Below, piece by piece: positions 49,447 through 61,396 of a stretch of DNA of 64,000 nucleotides. The notes below the pieces were generated by a model. It was not told the DNA's origin and searched no databases. It was given only the letters and a program-made list of their open reading frames with translations. This DNA comes from Adiantum capillus-veneris (lineage: Eukaryota > Streptophyta > Polypodiopsida > Polypodiales > Pteridaceae): NCBI GenBank assembly GCA_014529385.2, contig CM043968.1:30546513-30610512 (forward strand), in the 5' to 3' direction. Position 1 is the first letter of the stretch. Each line of letters starts with the position of its first letter. Made by a program: the position numbers and the translations under genes.

Positions 49447-49496
<50 letters not shown>
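49267..49496. repeat. Compound (GT)n(GA)n and separate (GA)n microsatellites
   Basis: GT run 49267-49302, GA run 49303-49333, and a further GA run at 49447-49496 broken by one AA. Confidence 0.95.
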
Positions 49497-50090
49497 CATT
49501 GCACTTTCACCATTTACTGTGTTGAAGATGTTGTGTAGTTGACATAAAGCACAAAGGCTTAATGTTAGATATCACACTTCTATTGGTATGTTTAAAATTG
49601 TGTTTATTGTTTATTGCAGTGATCAAGAGCATGCATCACTCACAAAATTCCCTTTCTCATGCACACCTTCTTTCATTATCTTTGTCTCTATTGGATGCCA
49701 TAGCTACCAAGTTTTAGTGGTTCTTAGAACGATATAAAAAAAGAGTGTTTTTTTGCATTGCTCATTGCATTGCATTTATTGCAGCATTGTAAAATGAGGG
49801 AAATATCATGCATTGACATGCATTGGTAACCACCTGTCCCAATTAAGCACACATTGAAAGCTTACGTGGATGCCAAGTAATGGCCCCATTATCATGAATG
49901 TGGCGATGCCCCAAGCCAATTAGCAAGGTGCACCCATGCAGGAAGCAATCATCACAATGGTTGGTGGCGGACACCTGGTTAGCCCCACAAATGTTGCACT
50001 TTTGGTTTGAGAGAGAGATAGATAGATAGATAGATAGTTCTATTATCGTCCTGGGAGGTCAAATATGACCTATGGGACCAAATGAACATG

Positions 50091-53000
50091 TCACGTGGTG
50101 TGAGTGGAGTTCATAAGTGACTCTCGATGCTCAAAAATGGCTGAAATGAGAGTCGCAATAGAGAGTCCACATCGTGGTTGGGAGAGGAAGGTATGTAGGG
50201 AGAGCTCATGGCTGAATATATGGGGAAAAGAGGACCTAATGTGGTCAAAAGCTGAGCACTCAAGTAGTGTGTGGTACTCACTCTCTCGCACTTGACGAGG
50301 GCATAAGGTGCAAAGTCGATGACACTCCTCGCCAGTGCCCCAACGTCCTGTCTCGCAGCGTAGAGAATGGGAGCTAAGACGAATGGAGGCAATGGTGCGG
50401 ATCGCACTCAACGGGATGGGCTCAAGGATGTAGGAATGGGTTCGGTTACCTCGTTCCGAGAAGAAGAGAGATTTGTAGTTTGGGGCAACGTGTGTGGTGT
50501 AATGGCTGAAGCGAGAACCTCCAAATTTCTCCCAAGCCATGATACATTGGCGTTGTAAGAAGGCCTCATTAACTTGGGAGTCGATCGACGCATCCTTGAC
50601 CAAGTGACATGCATCCCATCTTCCAAACCATTTCTTGATATCAAGCATCCACCCCGAACTTAGTATTTTGCTCTTGCATGTCTTTTGAACCTTTTGACTT
50701 GCTTCATATGCGATTCTAGGAAGTCGATGCAAAGGGCTACGTTGTGTCTTACGCATGTACTCCACAACCCTTTCCATGCCCAAGACCTCAATGGGAAGCG
50801 ATCCGGACTCAAGAAGTAAGAGCATGTAGGGTGTTTGTGTCTTGACTTGGAGAAAGTTGGTGAGAAAACGCTTTTGGACATTCTCAAACTCTTTCCAAGT
50901 AGACTTCCCGATGCTTCCACCCCACACCTCCACTCCATAAAGAAGCACCGGTGTCACCAATGTGTCAAAGAGGTACTTTTTGAGAGCCCAACACTTGATC
51001 TCTCCTGCATTGCACATGTTCTCAAATGCATAATAAGCCCTCTTTCCGGCTTCCAAGCGACGCATTGCACAATCCTTCCATTTATGATTGGATGGAACCT
51101 CAAGGCCAAGGTACTTGAAGTGATCTACCACTTCAAGTTTCTCATTGTTGTATACAATGCATGGATTTTCGTCATTGAGGGTCTTTACAAGCATAACCTT
51201 GGTTTTGGATCCATTCACGATCAGCCCGCTATGTAGGCAAAAGCGTTCCAAGACACTCATAAGCTTTTGTGCATCTTCTAAGGTATGTGCCAAGAGCACT
51301 ACATCATCGGCATAAAGCAAAAGCATGATCACCGCATTTCCAATCTTAACCTCTTCTATGCCTTCTTGCTGCATAAAATCAAGAACCATGTATTCCAATT
51401 CATCAATGAGTAGCCCAAAGAGGGTTGGGGAAAGTGGGCATCCTTGTTTGACACCAATAGTGCTTGCAAAAAATTCTGAAATTCCATCTCCCATACGTAA
51501 TCGACATATCACTTTTTGGTAGATGCGAAAGACTGCATGCATAAATTCTCTCGGCACTTGAAGGCTTTGCATACGTCTCCAAAGATTTCCTCGCGGTACC
51601 ATGTCAAAAGCTTTCTTGAAATCCACAAAGCAACAATACAACTTTTTTCCTTTCAATCGAGACGCTTCCATAAGAACTCGAAGAGTGACAAGGTGATCAA
51701 TAGTGCTATGATGCTTTCGAAAACCTGCTTGGCCAAGCGCACGTTTGCCATTCTTTTCAGCCCATTCACTTATCTTCATCTCCATGATACATCCAAATAA
51801 CTTTGCCATCAAAGAACCAACCATTATAGTGCGATAGTTGTTCACATTGTTTACATCTCCTCCTTTGTGCAAAGGTTTGATCCAATTTGCACTCCAATCA
51901 TGAGGCATGCCATACTGAAGTGCAAGGTTAAACATATCGCATATCCAATATCGTGTTTTCTTGCTTGTCCATTTAATCATTTCAGCCTTGACACCTTGAA
52001 GGTCACCTGCCTTGCGAGTAGCAAGTTTCTCAAGCGCGCGGCATACATCTTCAATGGTAAAGAAGGGAGACATAAATGGAAGGGAGCTACAACCCTCCAT
52101 CTTATCAACATTGGGTTGCTCATAGAGGTTCTTACAATGCATATACATATCCTCAAGAGTCAAGTCACCAAAGCTCTCAACGCGCTTGCCTTTTAGATTT
52201 TGCCAAAACTTGCCACATGCATGTGCTTTCTCTTTTGCTAAAAGAAGTTGTTTTTCGACTTCCCACCTTCTCCTCTTCTTTTGAACAAGTGCTTTGTATG
52301 TGTGTGAACATTCCAAGTAAACTTCCTTGTCTTTGATTGCATCCAATCTTAGCAAGTGTTTTCGGGCTTGACTACATTCCATGTCAAACCATTTCTTCTT
52401 GGTGCTACCCTTCTTAGACCTTTTGCAAGACATGTGTTTCGCCGAAAAGCATTCCTTCGCACAAGAGAAAATTACTTCTTTGAAAACTTTCCACTTGCAT
52501 TCTAATGTTGGGCTCCCTTGATGCTCTATCATGCTTAACATTTGGTCCACCATATCAGCATATATAAGTGCTCGTTTGAAGTCTAGACGTAGGTACAAAT
52601 GATTCACATCATGATTGGAGGCTACATGCTCGGGCCGTTTACCACACTTGAGGTCAATACATAACATCCTATGATCCGATTCCGGATTCCATTCACCAAG
52701 TGTAAAGCTTTGTATGCATTCTAGAGTGGCTTCTGAGAACATCATATAGTCAATCACGCTAGCACCATTGTGCTTTCTACATGTAAAGTCATTCGTGCCT
52801 TGCCATAGAGATACACCATTCGCAATGAGCATTCCGGTACTATTGCACATATGTAGAAGTGACTTTCCATAGTGATCCACTTCTTTTGCATCATTAGAAC
52901 TTCGATTATACATGTATGAGTCATCCACTCTTCTTGATACATGCGGCATGTCGACTTGTTGTGTGTCGTGTTGTAACATATTTGTGCGAGCATTCATGTC

Positions 53001-53471
53001 TCCAAAAACAATGACTTCACCTTGATCCTTGTAATAAGCAATGTCTTCCTCTAGTTCAACAAAGGGCTGATCTCTATCCATATTCAAGCGAGCATAAAAG
53101 TTGGAGTCATAGTGAGGAATGTAGCAGCCGGCCACAAACATGACTTGACCATTTGGTGGGCTGATTTTCAGCCATAAGTAGCGTTTATACTTATCTTCTT
53201 TGACAATGGAAACATCTTTCAAACCCTTTTTGGTCATACATGCTATGCCTCCTTGGCCTCTTCGTTGCTTTGCATTTTTGGCCCACATCAAAGAATGTAC
53301 ATCGTATTTGTCAAATCCAAGAATTCGTTGCGCATCATGCTCCCATGTTTCGACAAGAAGTATCACATCGGAGTCATTCGTAAGCTCATCAATGCCAATT
53401 CCCGCATTCCATGGATACCCGTTACAATTCCAAAAGCTTATTCGCAAGCGTGAGTTGGTCTCATAGATCAT
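50091..53471 (-). CDS. LINE ORF2: APE-type endonuclease plus reverse transcriptase
   Basis: 1126 residues, open from ATG 53471 to stop. The N-terminal 280 residues are an apurinic-type endonuclease: RISFWNCNG (Asn), LLVETWEHD (Glu), GDMNAR (Asp, Asn) and ESDHRML (Asp, His), all catalytic positions kept. The RT lies at about residues 510-780: WIKPLHKGGD, NYRTIMVGS, LGQAGFRKHHSTIDHL, CCFVDFKKAFDMVPR, GVKQGCPLSPTLFGL and LLLYADDVVLLA (catalytic YADD). Near the C terminus is a zinc-knuckle-like CTLCPRQ...EYHTLLEC. The enzyme nicks target DNA and copies the LINE RNA there. I see no missing catalytic residue. The start codon lies 6 nt after the ORF1 stop, so translation probably depends on reinitiation or termination-coupled start. 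Confidence 0.95.
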   Translation of the reverse strand: MIYETNSRLRISFWNCNGYPWNAGIGIDELTNDSDVILLVETWEHDAQRILGFDKYDVHSLMWAKNAKQRRGQGGIACMTKKGLKDVSIVKEDKYKRYLWLKISPPNGQVMFVAGCYIPHYDSNFYARLNMDRDQPFVELEEDIAYYKDQGEVIVFGDMNARTNMLQHDTQQVDMPHVSRRVDDSYMYNRSSNDAKEVDHYGKSLLHMCNSTGMLIANGVSLWQGTNDFTCRKHNGASVIDYMMFSEATLECIQSFTLGEWNPESDHRMLCIDLKCGKRPEHVASNHDVNHLYLRLDFKRALIYADMVDQMLSMIEHQGSPTLECKWKVFKEVIFSCAKECFSAKHMSCKRSKKGSTKKKWFDMECSQARKHLLRLDAIKDKEVYLECSHTYKALVQKKRRRWEVEKQLLLAKEKAHACGKFWQNLKGKRVESFGDLTLEDMYMHCKNLYEQPNVDKMEGCSSLPFMSPFFTIEDVCRALEKLATRKAGDLQGVKAEMIKWTSKKTRYWICDMFNLALQYGMPHDWSANWIKPLHKGGDVNNVNNYRTIMVGSLMAKLFGCIMEMKISEWAEKNGKRALGQAGFRKHHSTIDHLVTLRVLMEASRLKGKKLYCCFVDFKKAFDMVPRGNLWRRMQSLQVPREFMHAVFRIYQKVICRLRMGDGISEFFASTIGVKQGCPLSPTLFGLLIDELEYMVLDFMQQEGIEEVKIGNAVIMLLLYADDVVLLAHTLEDAQKLMSVLERFCLHSGLIVNGSKTKVMLVKTLNDENPCIVYNNEKLEVVDHFKYLGLEVPSNHKWKDCAMRRLEAGKRAYYAFENMCNAGEIKCWALKKYLFDTLVTPVLLYGVEVWGGSIGKSTWKEFENVQKRFLTNFLQVKTQTPYMLLLLESGSLPIEVLGMERVVEYMRKTQRSPLHRLPRIAYEASQKVQKTCKSKILSSGWMLDIKKWFGRWDACHLVKDASIDSQVNEAFLQRQCIMAWEKFGGSRFSHYTTHVAPNYKSLFFSERGNRTHSYILEPIPLSAIRTIASIRLSSHSLRCETGRWGTGEECHRLCTLCPRQVRESEYHTLLECSAFDHIRSSFPHIFSHELSLHTFLSQPRCGLSIATLISAIFEHRESLMNSTHTT

Positions 53472-53477
53472 GTGTCC

Positions 53478-54419
53478 CTATTTGTTGGGTGGACTTGCAT
53501 CCTCCTCAAGTGCCTTTTCTTCTTGAGATGATACCTTAACCTTCTTGCTTCTTTTCTCGTATGCTTTGCGACGTACATTTTGTTGCATAAGAGTGCGATC
53601 CTCATATACATTACAACCCGTTCCTTTGAGGTAGATCCAACCATTGTCAAGGATGATCTTTCTCTTTATCTCATCAGCCATGGTACATACAATAGGTCTT
53701 TCTCTCGAGCGAGGGACTCCTTGTTTTCCAACTCGATGTGCACCATAAGCCATGATTCCTGACATGCCAAAGTGTGTAGCAAAAAACTCTTCAATAGCAA
53801 CCGCAAGAGATTGGGGTGTTTCCATGCTTTCCTCCTTGATTCCACGAATGACGATGTTCTTTGAGCGTTTTTGTCGTTCTTGCAATTCTTGAGTGTCCAC
53901 ATTCTCTACATTCTTTGCTTGGACAACGGCTTGCGTGATAGGAGATGTAGAAACCACATTATCCTTACATATATCAGCCCATGATTTGGATGCATTTCTC
54001 ATCTCACATACATCATGTCGTATTGTATCTATCGTTTCCTCTTTCAATACATGATCACTCTCAACTTTGCTCAAGCGCTCTTTCACTACATTCATGTCCA
54101 CAAGAGAGCGTTTACATTCTTGAACTTCATTCTCAAAATGCATCAAGCGCGTTGTTTGCATTTCAAGAACCTTCTTGAGGTGCTCATTCTCCACAACGAG
54201 AACTCTTAAAGTACCATTCTCCATTGCAAGTGCGCGCAACTCTTCACCTTGCTTGTTGACGGTTTCTTGTAACGAGATCAAGTAAACCATGATAATTGCT
54301 TCCGTTGTTGTAGACGATGTGGTTGGATTAGCATCCAAATTCCTTGGAGATTTTGCATCATTCTCCATGGCGAGTGTGGCTTTTCCACCCTTGCGAGTTT
54401 TGTCTGACATTGCCTTCAA
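53478..54419 (-). CDS. LINE ORF1: RNA-binding chaperone-like protein
   Basis: 313 residues from ATG 54419. Layout: a basic N terminus (SDKTRKGGKATLA), a long coiled coil (residues about 45-140, heptad-like, ending in ERLSKVESDHVLKEE), then an RRM-type domain with KNIVIRGIKEE and RPIVCTMADEIKRKIILDNGW, and a basic C-terminal tail (RRKAYEKRSKKVKVSSQ). This is the L1-type ORF1 arrangement: trimerising coiled coil plus RNA-binding domain that packages the LINE RNA. Intact and followed 6 nt later by ORF2. Confidence 0.85.
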   Translation of the reverse strand: MKAMSDKTRKGGKATLAMENDAKSPRNLDANPTTSSTTTEAIIMVYLISLQETVNKQGEELRALAMENGTLRVLVVENEHLKKVLEMQTTRLMHFENEVQECKRSLVDMNVVKERLSKVESDHVLKEETIDTIRHDVCEMRNASKSWADICKDNVVSTSPITQAVVQAKNVENVDTQELQERQKRSKNIVIRGIKEESMETPQSLAVAIEEFFATHFGMSGIMAYGAHRVGKQGVPRSRERPIVCTMADEIKRKIILDNGWIYLKGTGCNVYEDRTLMQQNVRRKAYEKRSKKVKVSSQEEKALEEDASPPNK

Positions 54420-54674
54420 GTCGGGAACAAAAACGCAAAGTTTTGACAGTTTTTTCAGTTCTGAGATGCTGTTACAGCAAAGCCTTCCATTACACAGAAA
54501 AATTATGTCTTTACATCAATGCGTAGAGGGCTTCGTGCTCTTCGATTGAGGCTATAGATCACCTAAATCGGAGTTCGGATGAGCAAGTTATGGTCAAAAG
54601 AGTGAACTGCTGTGTACTAGGTCAAAAAACGGCTGTGTGTCGGGACAGTAGCCCGAAAGCTCACTCTCTCTCTC

Positions 54675-54675
54675 C

Positions 54676-54721
<46 letters not shown>

Positions 54722-54821
54722 TCTACCTAATCTTATCACCTTCTTGGGTGGAAGCGCAAAAAGATTATTCATCCATTGGGAGCCATGTCACACGTGGCCA
54801 TAAGCATGGACACACACACAC

Positions 54822-54880
<59 letters not shown>

Positions 54881-54971
54881 TCTACCTAAGCTTATCACCT
54901 TCTTGGGTGGAAGCGCAAAAAGATTATTCTTCTATTGGGAGCCATGTCACACGTGGCCATAAGCATGGACA
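54675..54971. repeat. Two-unit tandem repeat upstream of the LINE (period 159 bp)
   Basis: Each unit is (GA)n followed by AACTCTACCTAA(T/G)CTTATCACC...GGGAGCCATGTCACACGTGGCCATAAGCATGGACA. Copies of the unique part start at 54719 and 54878. They lie directly upstream of LINE ORF1 and could be promoter monomers of its 5' UTR, or an unrelated local duplication. Confidence 0.85.
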
Positions 54972-55610
54972 AAGAGCCTTCATTTAAGTGTAATGAAGTG
55001 TGCCTTCATTGTGAATTTGTTAGCATCTTCATTATAGCAAGGTGGGCTTTTAAACATATAGAGTGATAGAGTGATTAGGATGGACATGCTACGTCAAGTT
55101 TGCGAGGATTGTATTCTTTCAAGAGTCATTGCTTTAGTGGGAGGAAAAAGGGTGGTTTGTATAAGTTACAAGTTTTCAACGTATTTGGATTGCTTTGTTT
55201 GCATCTTTTGATATTGATTTAAATAGAGGTTCTTCAGGTATGTCTGTGAAATGGTACAACACAATATAACTACCTAAATAGATAGTCTCTCCAAAAAATT
55301 CCATTACCAACCTTTTCCCCACTCTAGGAACTTGAAAATTAGCCTAAGATCCTTCTTCGAAAACTTAGGAAGGTTTTGTCTCAAGGGATACATACTTGAA
55401 TTCTTGGTAGAATGCTTTGTGAGAATAATAAATGCTCTTTACACAAAAGAATTAACAAGATTTTTGACAGAGGAACAAATTATGAGAGTTTAAATCTCTC
55501 TCTCACTCTTTCATTCTCTCCACACACATACAAACAATGTGGTCAACATTAACAACACTCATCGAGTGTCCCACGCACATTGTAGACGGCAGAAAATACA
55601 ACAAGACACA
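54972..55610. other. Non-coding
   Basis: No gene or recognised repeat seen between the LINE 5' region and the tRNA-like sequence. Confidence 0.5.
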
Positions 55611-55611
55611 C

Positions 55612-55690
55612 CTCTAAAATGGGCTTGAACTTGCGAAGTCCGAGCCAGAGATGCAATGCATACCACTATGCTACATGCAAACATCAGCGA
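55612..55690 (-). repeat. tRNA-like / SINE-head sequence
   Basis: On the - strand, GTAGCATAGTGGTATGC resembles a pol III A box and AAGTTCAAGCCC a B box about 40 bp later, the spacing of a tRNA gene. It cannot be folded by eye into a clean tRNA with a proper acceptor stem, so a SINE head or tRNA pseudogene is more likely. Confidence 0.45.
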
Positions 55691-55699
55691 GGGATGGCA

Positions 55700-56287
55700 G
55701 AGCTACGTCTCTTATCACACAAAAAAATGATGCCCCCCAAAAAGCGCAATGACCAGCTAAGTCGGTCACACCCACCGACATGCTTACAAGTGAGCTGATT
55801 TGAGGTGAGCGGCTACGCCGACAGCAGCAATCGTCAGCAACTCGGGGAGTTTAATTTGAGTCTCAGGGTTGCAAAGCAGTCGAGGGTGAATGTGGCACGA
55901 ACTGGCCTGGGTGACGTTGTACGTTGGGCAACAGCAACGTCGATAGCGACAACAAGCAGGGGCGGTCATGTGGAGCAAAGTGCAACAAACTATAGGGGGT
56001 TGAACTATAGCTGCAAGCTAGAGTGTGGGAGCGGGACTAGCTGGGGTTGCAGCTAGCGATGACAAGCCCATGCACTTAGGTCCTGCCTCCAAAAATGGAT
56101 CAAAGCGAGTCTCCGTTAAGGACGTTGGAGAACGCTACAATATTGCCACCTTTGGCATCATAGAGAGGATTGCAAGAGTCAAAATAGTTACAGTTGCGGC
56201 AACTCCTCACATGATCTTCCGGCATGTGTATGCCTACATACACACTTGGCACCACCGAGCTGCATCACAAAGGTCGTGGACCATCCT

Positions 56288-56364
<77 letters not shown>

Positions 56365-57470
56365 CAAGGAGCCATCTTGCAAGTGATAGCGGGAAAAAGA
56401 GCAGTGCAATCGGGTGGCCTCTGTACTCGTGCACACTCCACAAACCACGCCTCATGCAAACAAGCAAAGAACAAAACAAAGGGGGCACCACCCTAAATTA
56501 AGAGGTTTAGGGACCTCACACATAGTGCACATAGGCAAGTGAGACTTCTAGCATTATGATGGCATCAAAACATATGGCAAAACACATAAAAACGAAGCTT
56601 AGGGACCTTATGTAGCATATATATACACAAGACATCAGCTTAACAATACAACGGCATCTGATCATACATAACAAGGATATAGAGAAGCAAGCCAAGGATG
56701 GCATAATCCCTTGTCAAAAACAATCAACCCAGCAAGTAGGTATGATCCTACTAGCAACACATCAATACCTTAGAGAATGATGGCGAGGATGGTGGCCATG
56801 GAGCATGAGAGAAGACTCTTTATTTAGGTTTTAGGGCTAGTAATGTAGCATACTAGAGGGGGAGAGAGAGAGGGAGAGAGAGTAGAGCTCCATCCATAGC
56901 TCCTCGTTGTGAGCAATGTCGTCATAGCTTCGTTGCTTGGTGAAGTGGGTGAAGTGTTAGTTTGGAGTGAGAGAAGGCCTCCTTATATAGGTTTCTGAGA
57001 GGGTTTAGGATTAGGGATAAACATGCTTAAATCCGCTGATTGGGGTTACTTTTTGCTTAGGATGGTCAACAGATTGAGGTCACCTGATATGTCACCATCA
57101 AGATATTCTCTAGAGTGATGTGAGAGGGGAGGGTAAATGCTGATTTTTCTGATTGTGACACATGGGGATAAGGCCTTGACCAGCATTTAAGAGCAGGTAA
57201 GGTGGCTGTTGAAACTGGAGGTTCTGCACATGTCAGGGGGGGACTTGCTGGGTCCTCCTGAATATCAAATTCTCAAAAAGTCCTCAACCATGGCTTCTTT
57301 TGACATGTGTTCTTTGAAAAAATCAGCATGTCTCTTTTCAACTCAAAAGTCTTTATCCTTGTTGACTCACCTTTACCATAAGATTTTCCCCTTTTCTCCT
57401 CCTGTAACTGCATTGTTGATGCCCAATCACTGCTTCTAGTAACAGTGAATTGTTACCTACCAAATACTTA
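55700..57470. other. Non-coding with a (GA)n array
   Basis: No gene supported. (GA)n at 56293-56361. Simple GA-rich patches near 56860-56885. Confidence 0.5.
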
Positions 57471-57600
57471 TGGTGCAGTAAAAAATATTTACCATGGGTA
57501 AAAAAAGTTACTGTAGGTAAAAAGTGATTTGTATTTACCATGTAGGTGAAAAATATTTACTGTAGGTAAAAAATATTTACTGTCGGTAAAAAAGTAAAAA
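57470..57600. repeat. Minisatellite of ATTTAC(C/T)...GGTAAAAA units
   Basis: Five or six imperfect copies, about 20 bp each, of TTTACTGTAGGTAAAAAATA-like sequence. Each unit is itself partly palindromic (TTTAC...GGTAAA), so the region can fold into hairpins. Confidence 0.8.
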
Positions 57601-57922
57601 CGGAGTATGCTGTGTTGTGAGTCCACACGAACATCCTCGTGTAAATTTCACTAGAAATTCACACCTAGAATGGGCTATTCTGTAAGATATAGGTTGTAGG
57701 CATGCATAAGAGCTCGTTCCCACGTATCTTCTGTCCATGGCACTTTTTACTCTTTGGTGCTTGTGAAGTAGATTTTTCTTCTCTTTCAAGATCCCTTGGA
57801 CTAGAGTATCCTCATCTCCCCAACAACTGACTGTGCCTTTATTGCATCTTCAGAAGGGGTCCTAAAAACCATGCATCACAAGCAAAACCACTACCATAAA
57901 CTAGAGAGAGTGATCGCAAAAT

Positions 57923-58272
<350 letters not shown>

Positions 58273-59092
58273 CATCTGAGAGTGGAGTGTGTTTGGGAGG
58301 AGAAAAATGGCTTTAAAGAGTACCCACTTTGGGTAGAAGAGCCGTTTGCTCGAGTCGCTTCAATGATAAGCTATAGAGTTATGAGCTCATCACACAAATT
58401 TGACCACGCAAAGAAAGATAGACACATTGCATCTACGATTGAAGGTATCCAAGAGTTCCAGGATGCATGTGAACCTTGGCTATAGTTGAAAATTGGATAG
58501 CTATGCATGTCTTTTCTTTACGTGCCCAGCATTTATTTGAAATTATTATGCTCAAACACACTTAACTTAAAGTATGCGGACCTTCAGCTTGAGCGTGTGA
58601 CGTGAAAGGTTCAAGCACCAAGTCGATCATGTGCAGCATGGCTTGATCAACTTTTTGCTTAAGCAGGCAACATGTTTAATCACTGCACTTGATTAAGCAC
58701 ATGTCTTAGACTGACACCTAGAAGCGGCAACTACAATTTTTATCTTGAGCTAGCAAGCTTTGGAGTATAGCCTCCATTAAAATCCCGTCCACAAACTTTT
58801 CTTCGTGACCAGCTCAACCTGCATGTCGCCCCTCACAGGATTGGGCTCAAGCCACACAAAAAAATGATCTTACCATCTACAAGATTTCTTTGCATGGCAC
58901 CTGTGTGGACTCCTCTCTTCTTGAGAGATGATGCATTGTGTTTTGCTATTAGTCCTCCATGTGACCACACCCACATAAGCACTTTGGTTTTCTTTCTTTG
59001 GGGTTGTGTTGGCCTACTAAGATGTCCTTAAAATGATCATCCAAAATATGTTACCATTCTTGATATCTTTTAATTTAAGTGCTTGCCCATCC

Positions 59093-59202
<110 letters not shown>

Positions 59203-60178
59203 AAGAAGAAGAGAAGTTTTAACAATCCCAAGAGACCTCTAACTTCTATCCAAGGAGTCTTGAACTCAATCCACTTTGTTCAAGAGGAAACTAGGACAAT
59301 CAAGTAGATGATCAGTTGAAGGACTGCAATGTGAATTATGCGAAGGAACTAACATTGAGAGAAAAAATCAACACTCTAGCATGAAATATCTACTATATGC
59401 CATCAATGTGGTGTTCTTCATGTGCTTAATACTAGGAATATATACTTTGTAACTCTACCATGACTATATGTTGCCCATTTTTAGATAGGAACTCTTTCTT
59501 TGGGAGTAGTTAAGAGTCATATCTTGCAAGGAAAACAAAAATCTTGCTTAGAGCCCCATGGAATGGATACTGTTTAGTGCTCTCAAGGAAAAGGAGATCT
59601 TAAACATACTCGTAGAAATTTTGTTCATTGTTGAGAGAGAGAGAGAGAGAGTTATATATTCTTTGCCAATGGTGTCCCTACAATACACAAGTGCATCGAA
59701 TGGTTGTAGATCCACTTTTTGGGCATTAGTAGGTAGATTGAGAAACTTATTTTAATGTAGAGGACTAAGTATAGGATAACTAAACATTCATTATATAGTT
59801 AATATTACATGATGCAAACACAAAGAAAGCATTGAAAAATGTTTCCTTTGAAGAGAAAATGCTGGTAGAAGAATGAAGCATTTATTTTTCTAGCCGTAGC
59901 AACGCGTGGGTCACATACTAGTTCAAATCAAAGAACAAGAGACAAGGGGAGTGCTTATAAGCTACTTAGGCCAAACACTCCCCCCTTCCTAGCCATTGCA
60001 TACCCTCCTGCAAGTTGGAGAATGTCTTTAGTAGTCAAATTTTTGCTTCTCTAGAGACTTGAGAACCTGGTGAACTTAGTTGCTCTTGCCATAATGTTTG
60101 CTTTTAATGATAAATCTCTAAGTGTACTATTGAGCAATGTACTTTGATAGGCAATATGTCGATCTTGCAGGTCTTAAG

Positions 60179-60880
60179 TCATTGGGTTGAAGATGGTTGA
60201 AGAAGGCCCATCATGAACGCCTCCTCAAATGTTTGCATGTAAAGCAAGGGTAGAAACATGATCCTAGCGTACATACCGATGATTGCATTATTTGATGGTG
60301 CCTTTGTCTCTAGGTTCCAACTGATGCCCTCAATGCCTTCAAGGAAAACCTTCCATAAGTGCTCTATTGTCTCCATATCATCAATGGCTTTGATGCAAGT
60401 AAGGATCATCTTAGCTATCTTACATGTCATCTGACATGTAAAGTCCAGTCCATCTTGTAGAAATTTGAAGGTAACCCTGAGTGTATGTAACATGTACGAT
60501 TTGATGGGTTTGTGGTTGTGTGTAGGTTTGGCAATGATAGGGTAGTTGAGCACCATTGGTCTTCTACTCTTCCATAATGCATGTTTCTAGGATTGCCTTC
60601 TTGGGATAGGGCAATACGTTGGGTCCATCCGCAAGTGCTCGGGGGAATTTCTGTAAGTGGTCTCATTCTGAGGCCACTTTTCAAACCACTTATTTTTCCA
60701 TAATGGGTGGCTCTCCAGGATGAGTAACACTTGATCTTTGGTGACTACTACCCCTTCATAATTGCCTTGTGCATTGAGCTCTACAGTTGATAGTAGCTTC
60801 TTCTTCCATAGGTTCACCTCTTGCTTCCACAGTATGAAGCAAGAGGTGAACCCACTGCCACAGTACGTCTCAACCCTCAC
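60179..60880 (-). pseudogene. Unidentified broken ORF
   Basis: Two open segments, 60880-60587 and 60556-60179, are in the same frame on the - strand with a short stop-containing gap after RRQS. Together they give about 230 codons with non-repetitive composition (for example NKWFEKWPQNETTYR and TCKIAKMILTCIKAIDDMETIEHLWKVFLEGIEGIS). Retention of one frame suggests a damaged real coding sequence. I recognise no family. Confidence 0.35.
60811..60852. repeat. Perfect hairpin, 17-bp arms, 8-nt loop
   Basis: GGTTCACCTCTTGCTTC at 60811-60827 is exactly reverse-complementary to 60836-60852, loop CACAGTAT. It lies within the right end of the broken ORF. Confidence 0.95.
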
Positions 60881-61396
60881 ACATGCACACAGCTACTCAA
60901 GGTCACTCTCTTACACCAAACACCACCGATCCAAGGAGGCACACAGATCCACACTGCCGGCGCTGTCGAATACCACAAGAGTAGGGGAAAGAAGGAGAAA
61001 AGGTGAGATGACACAAAACCGGGCAACAATGGCTTGATATTGCTTCAAGAAAACACTTATAAAGCTTGCAATGCCATCAAAACGGTCTTCTTCATGAGAA
61101 AACACTACAGGTGTTTGAGAGGAACACACCTCTGCCAAGAAACCTCTCTTTGCAGGATTCTAAATGGCTCAAAAAGTCCTTAAAATGATTTTAAATATAC
61201 CTTTTATAAGGGGGATCTTACATCTTTTAGCAAAAGAGAAAGTTGATGCCTGAGCCTTTGAGGCATATTGTAAGCTATATACCTTTTGGAAAGTGGGGTG
61301 TGGAAGTAACAGATCCGCTTCCATGCACCAAGAATGGGATGTTAAGTATGGAGGTTGATTTACCCCTTATAATTTTTTGTATTAAAAATGTACATT

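Larger units (their letters stand above)
50005..54971 (-). mobile_element. Non-LTR retrotransposon (LINE) with two intact ORFs
   Basis: Transcribed right to left: a repeated 5' region (about 54971-54675), ORF1 (54419-53478), ORF2 (53471-50091) and a short 3' UTR. The 3' end appears to run into (CTAT)n-(CT)n on the element strand (GATAGATAGATAGATAG on + at about 50019-50037), not poly-A. Both ORFs are uninterrupted, so this copy could be active. Clade assignment (L1-like versus other) was not attempted beyond the ORF1 and endonuclease types. Confidence 0.85.
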
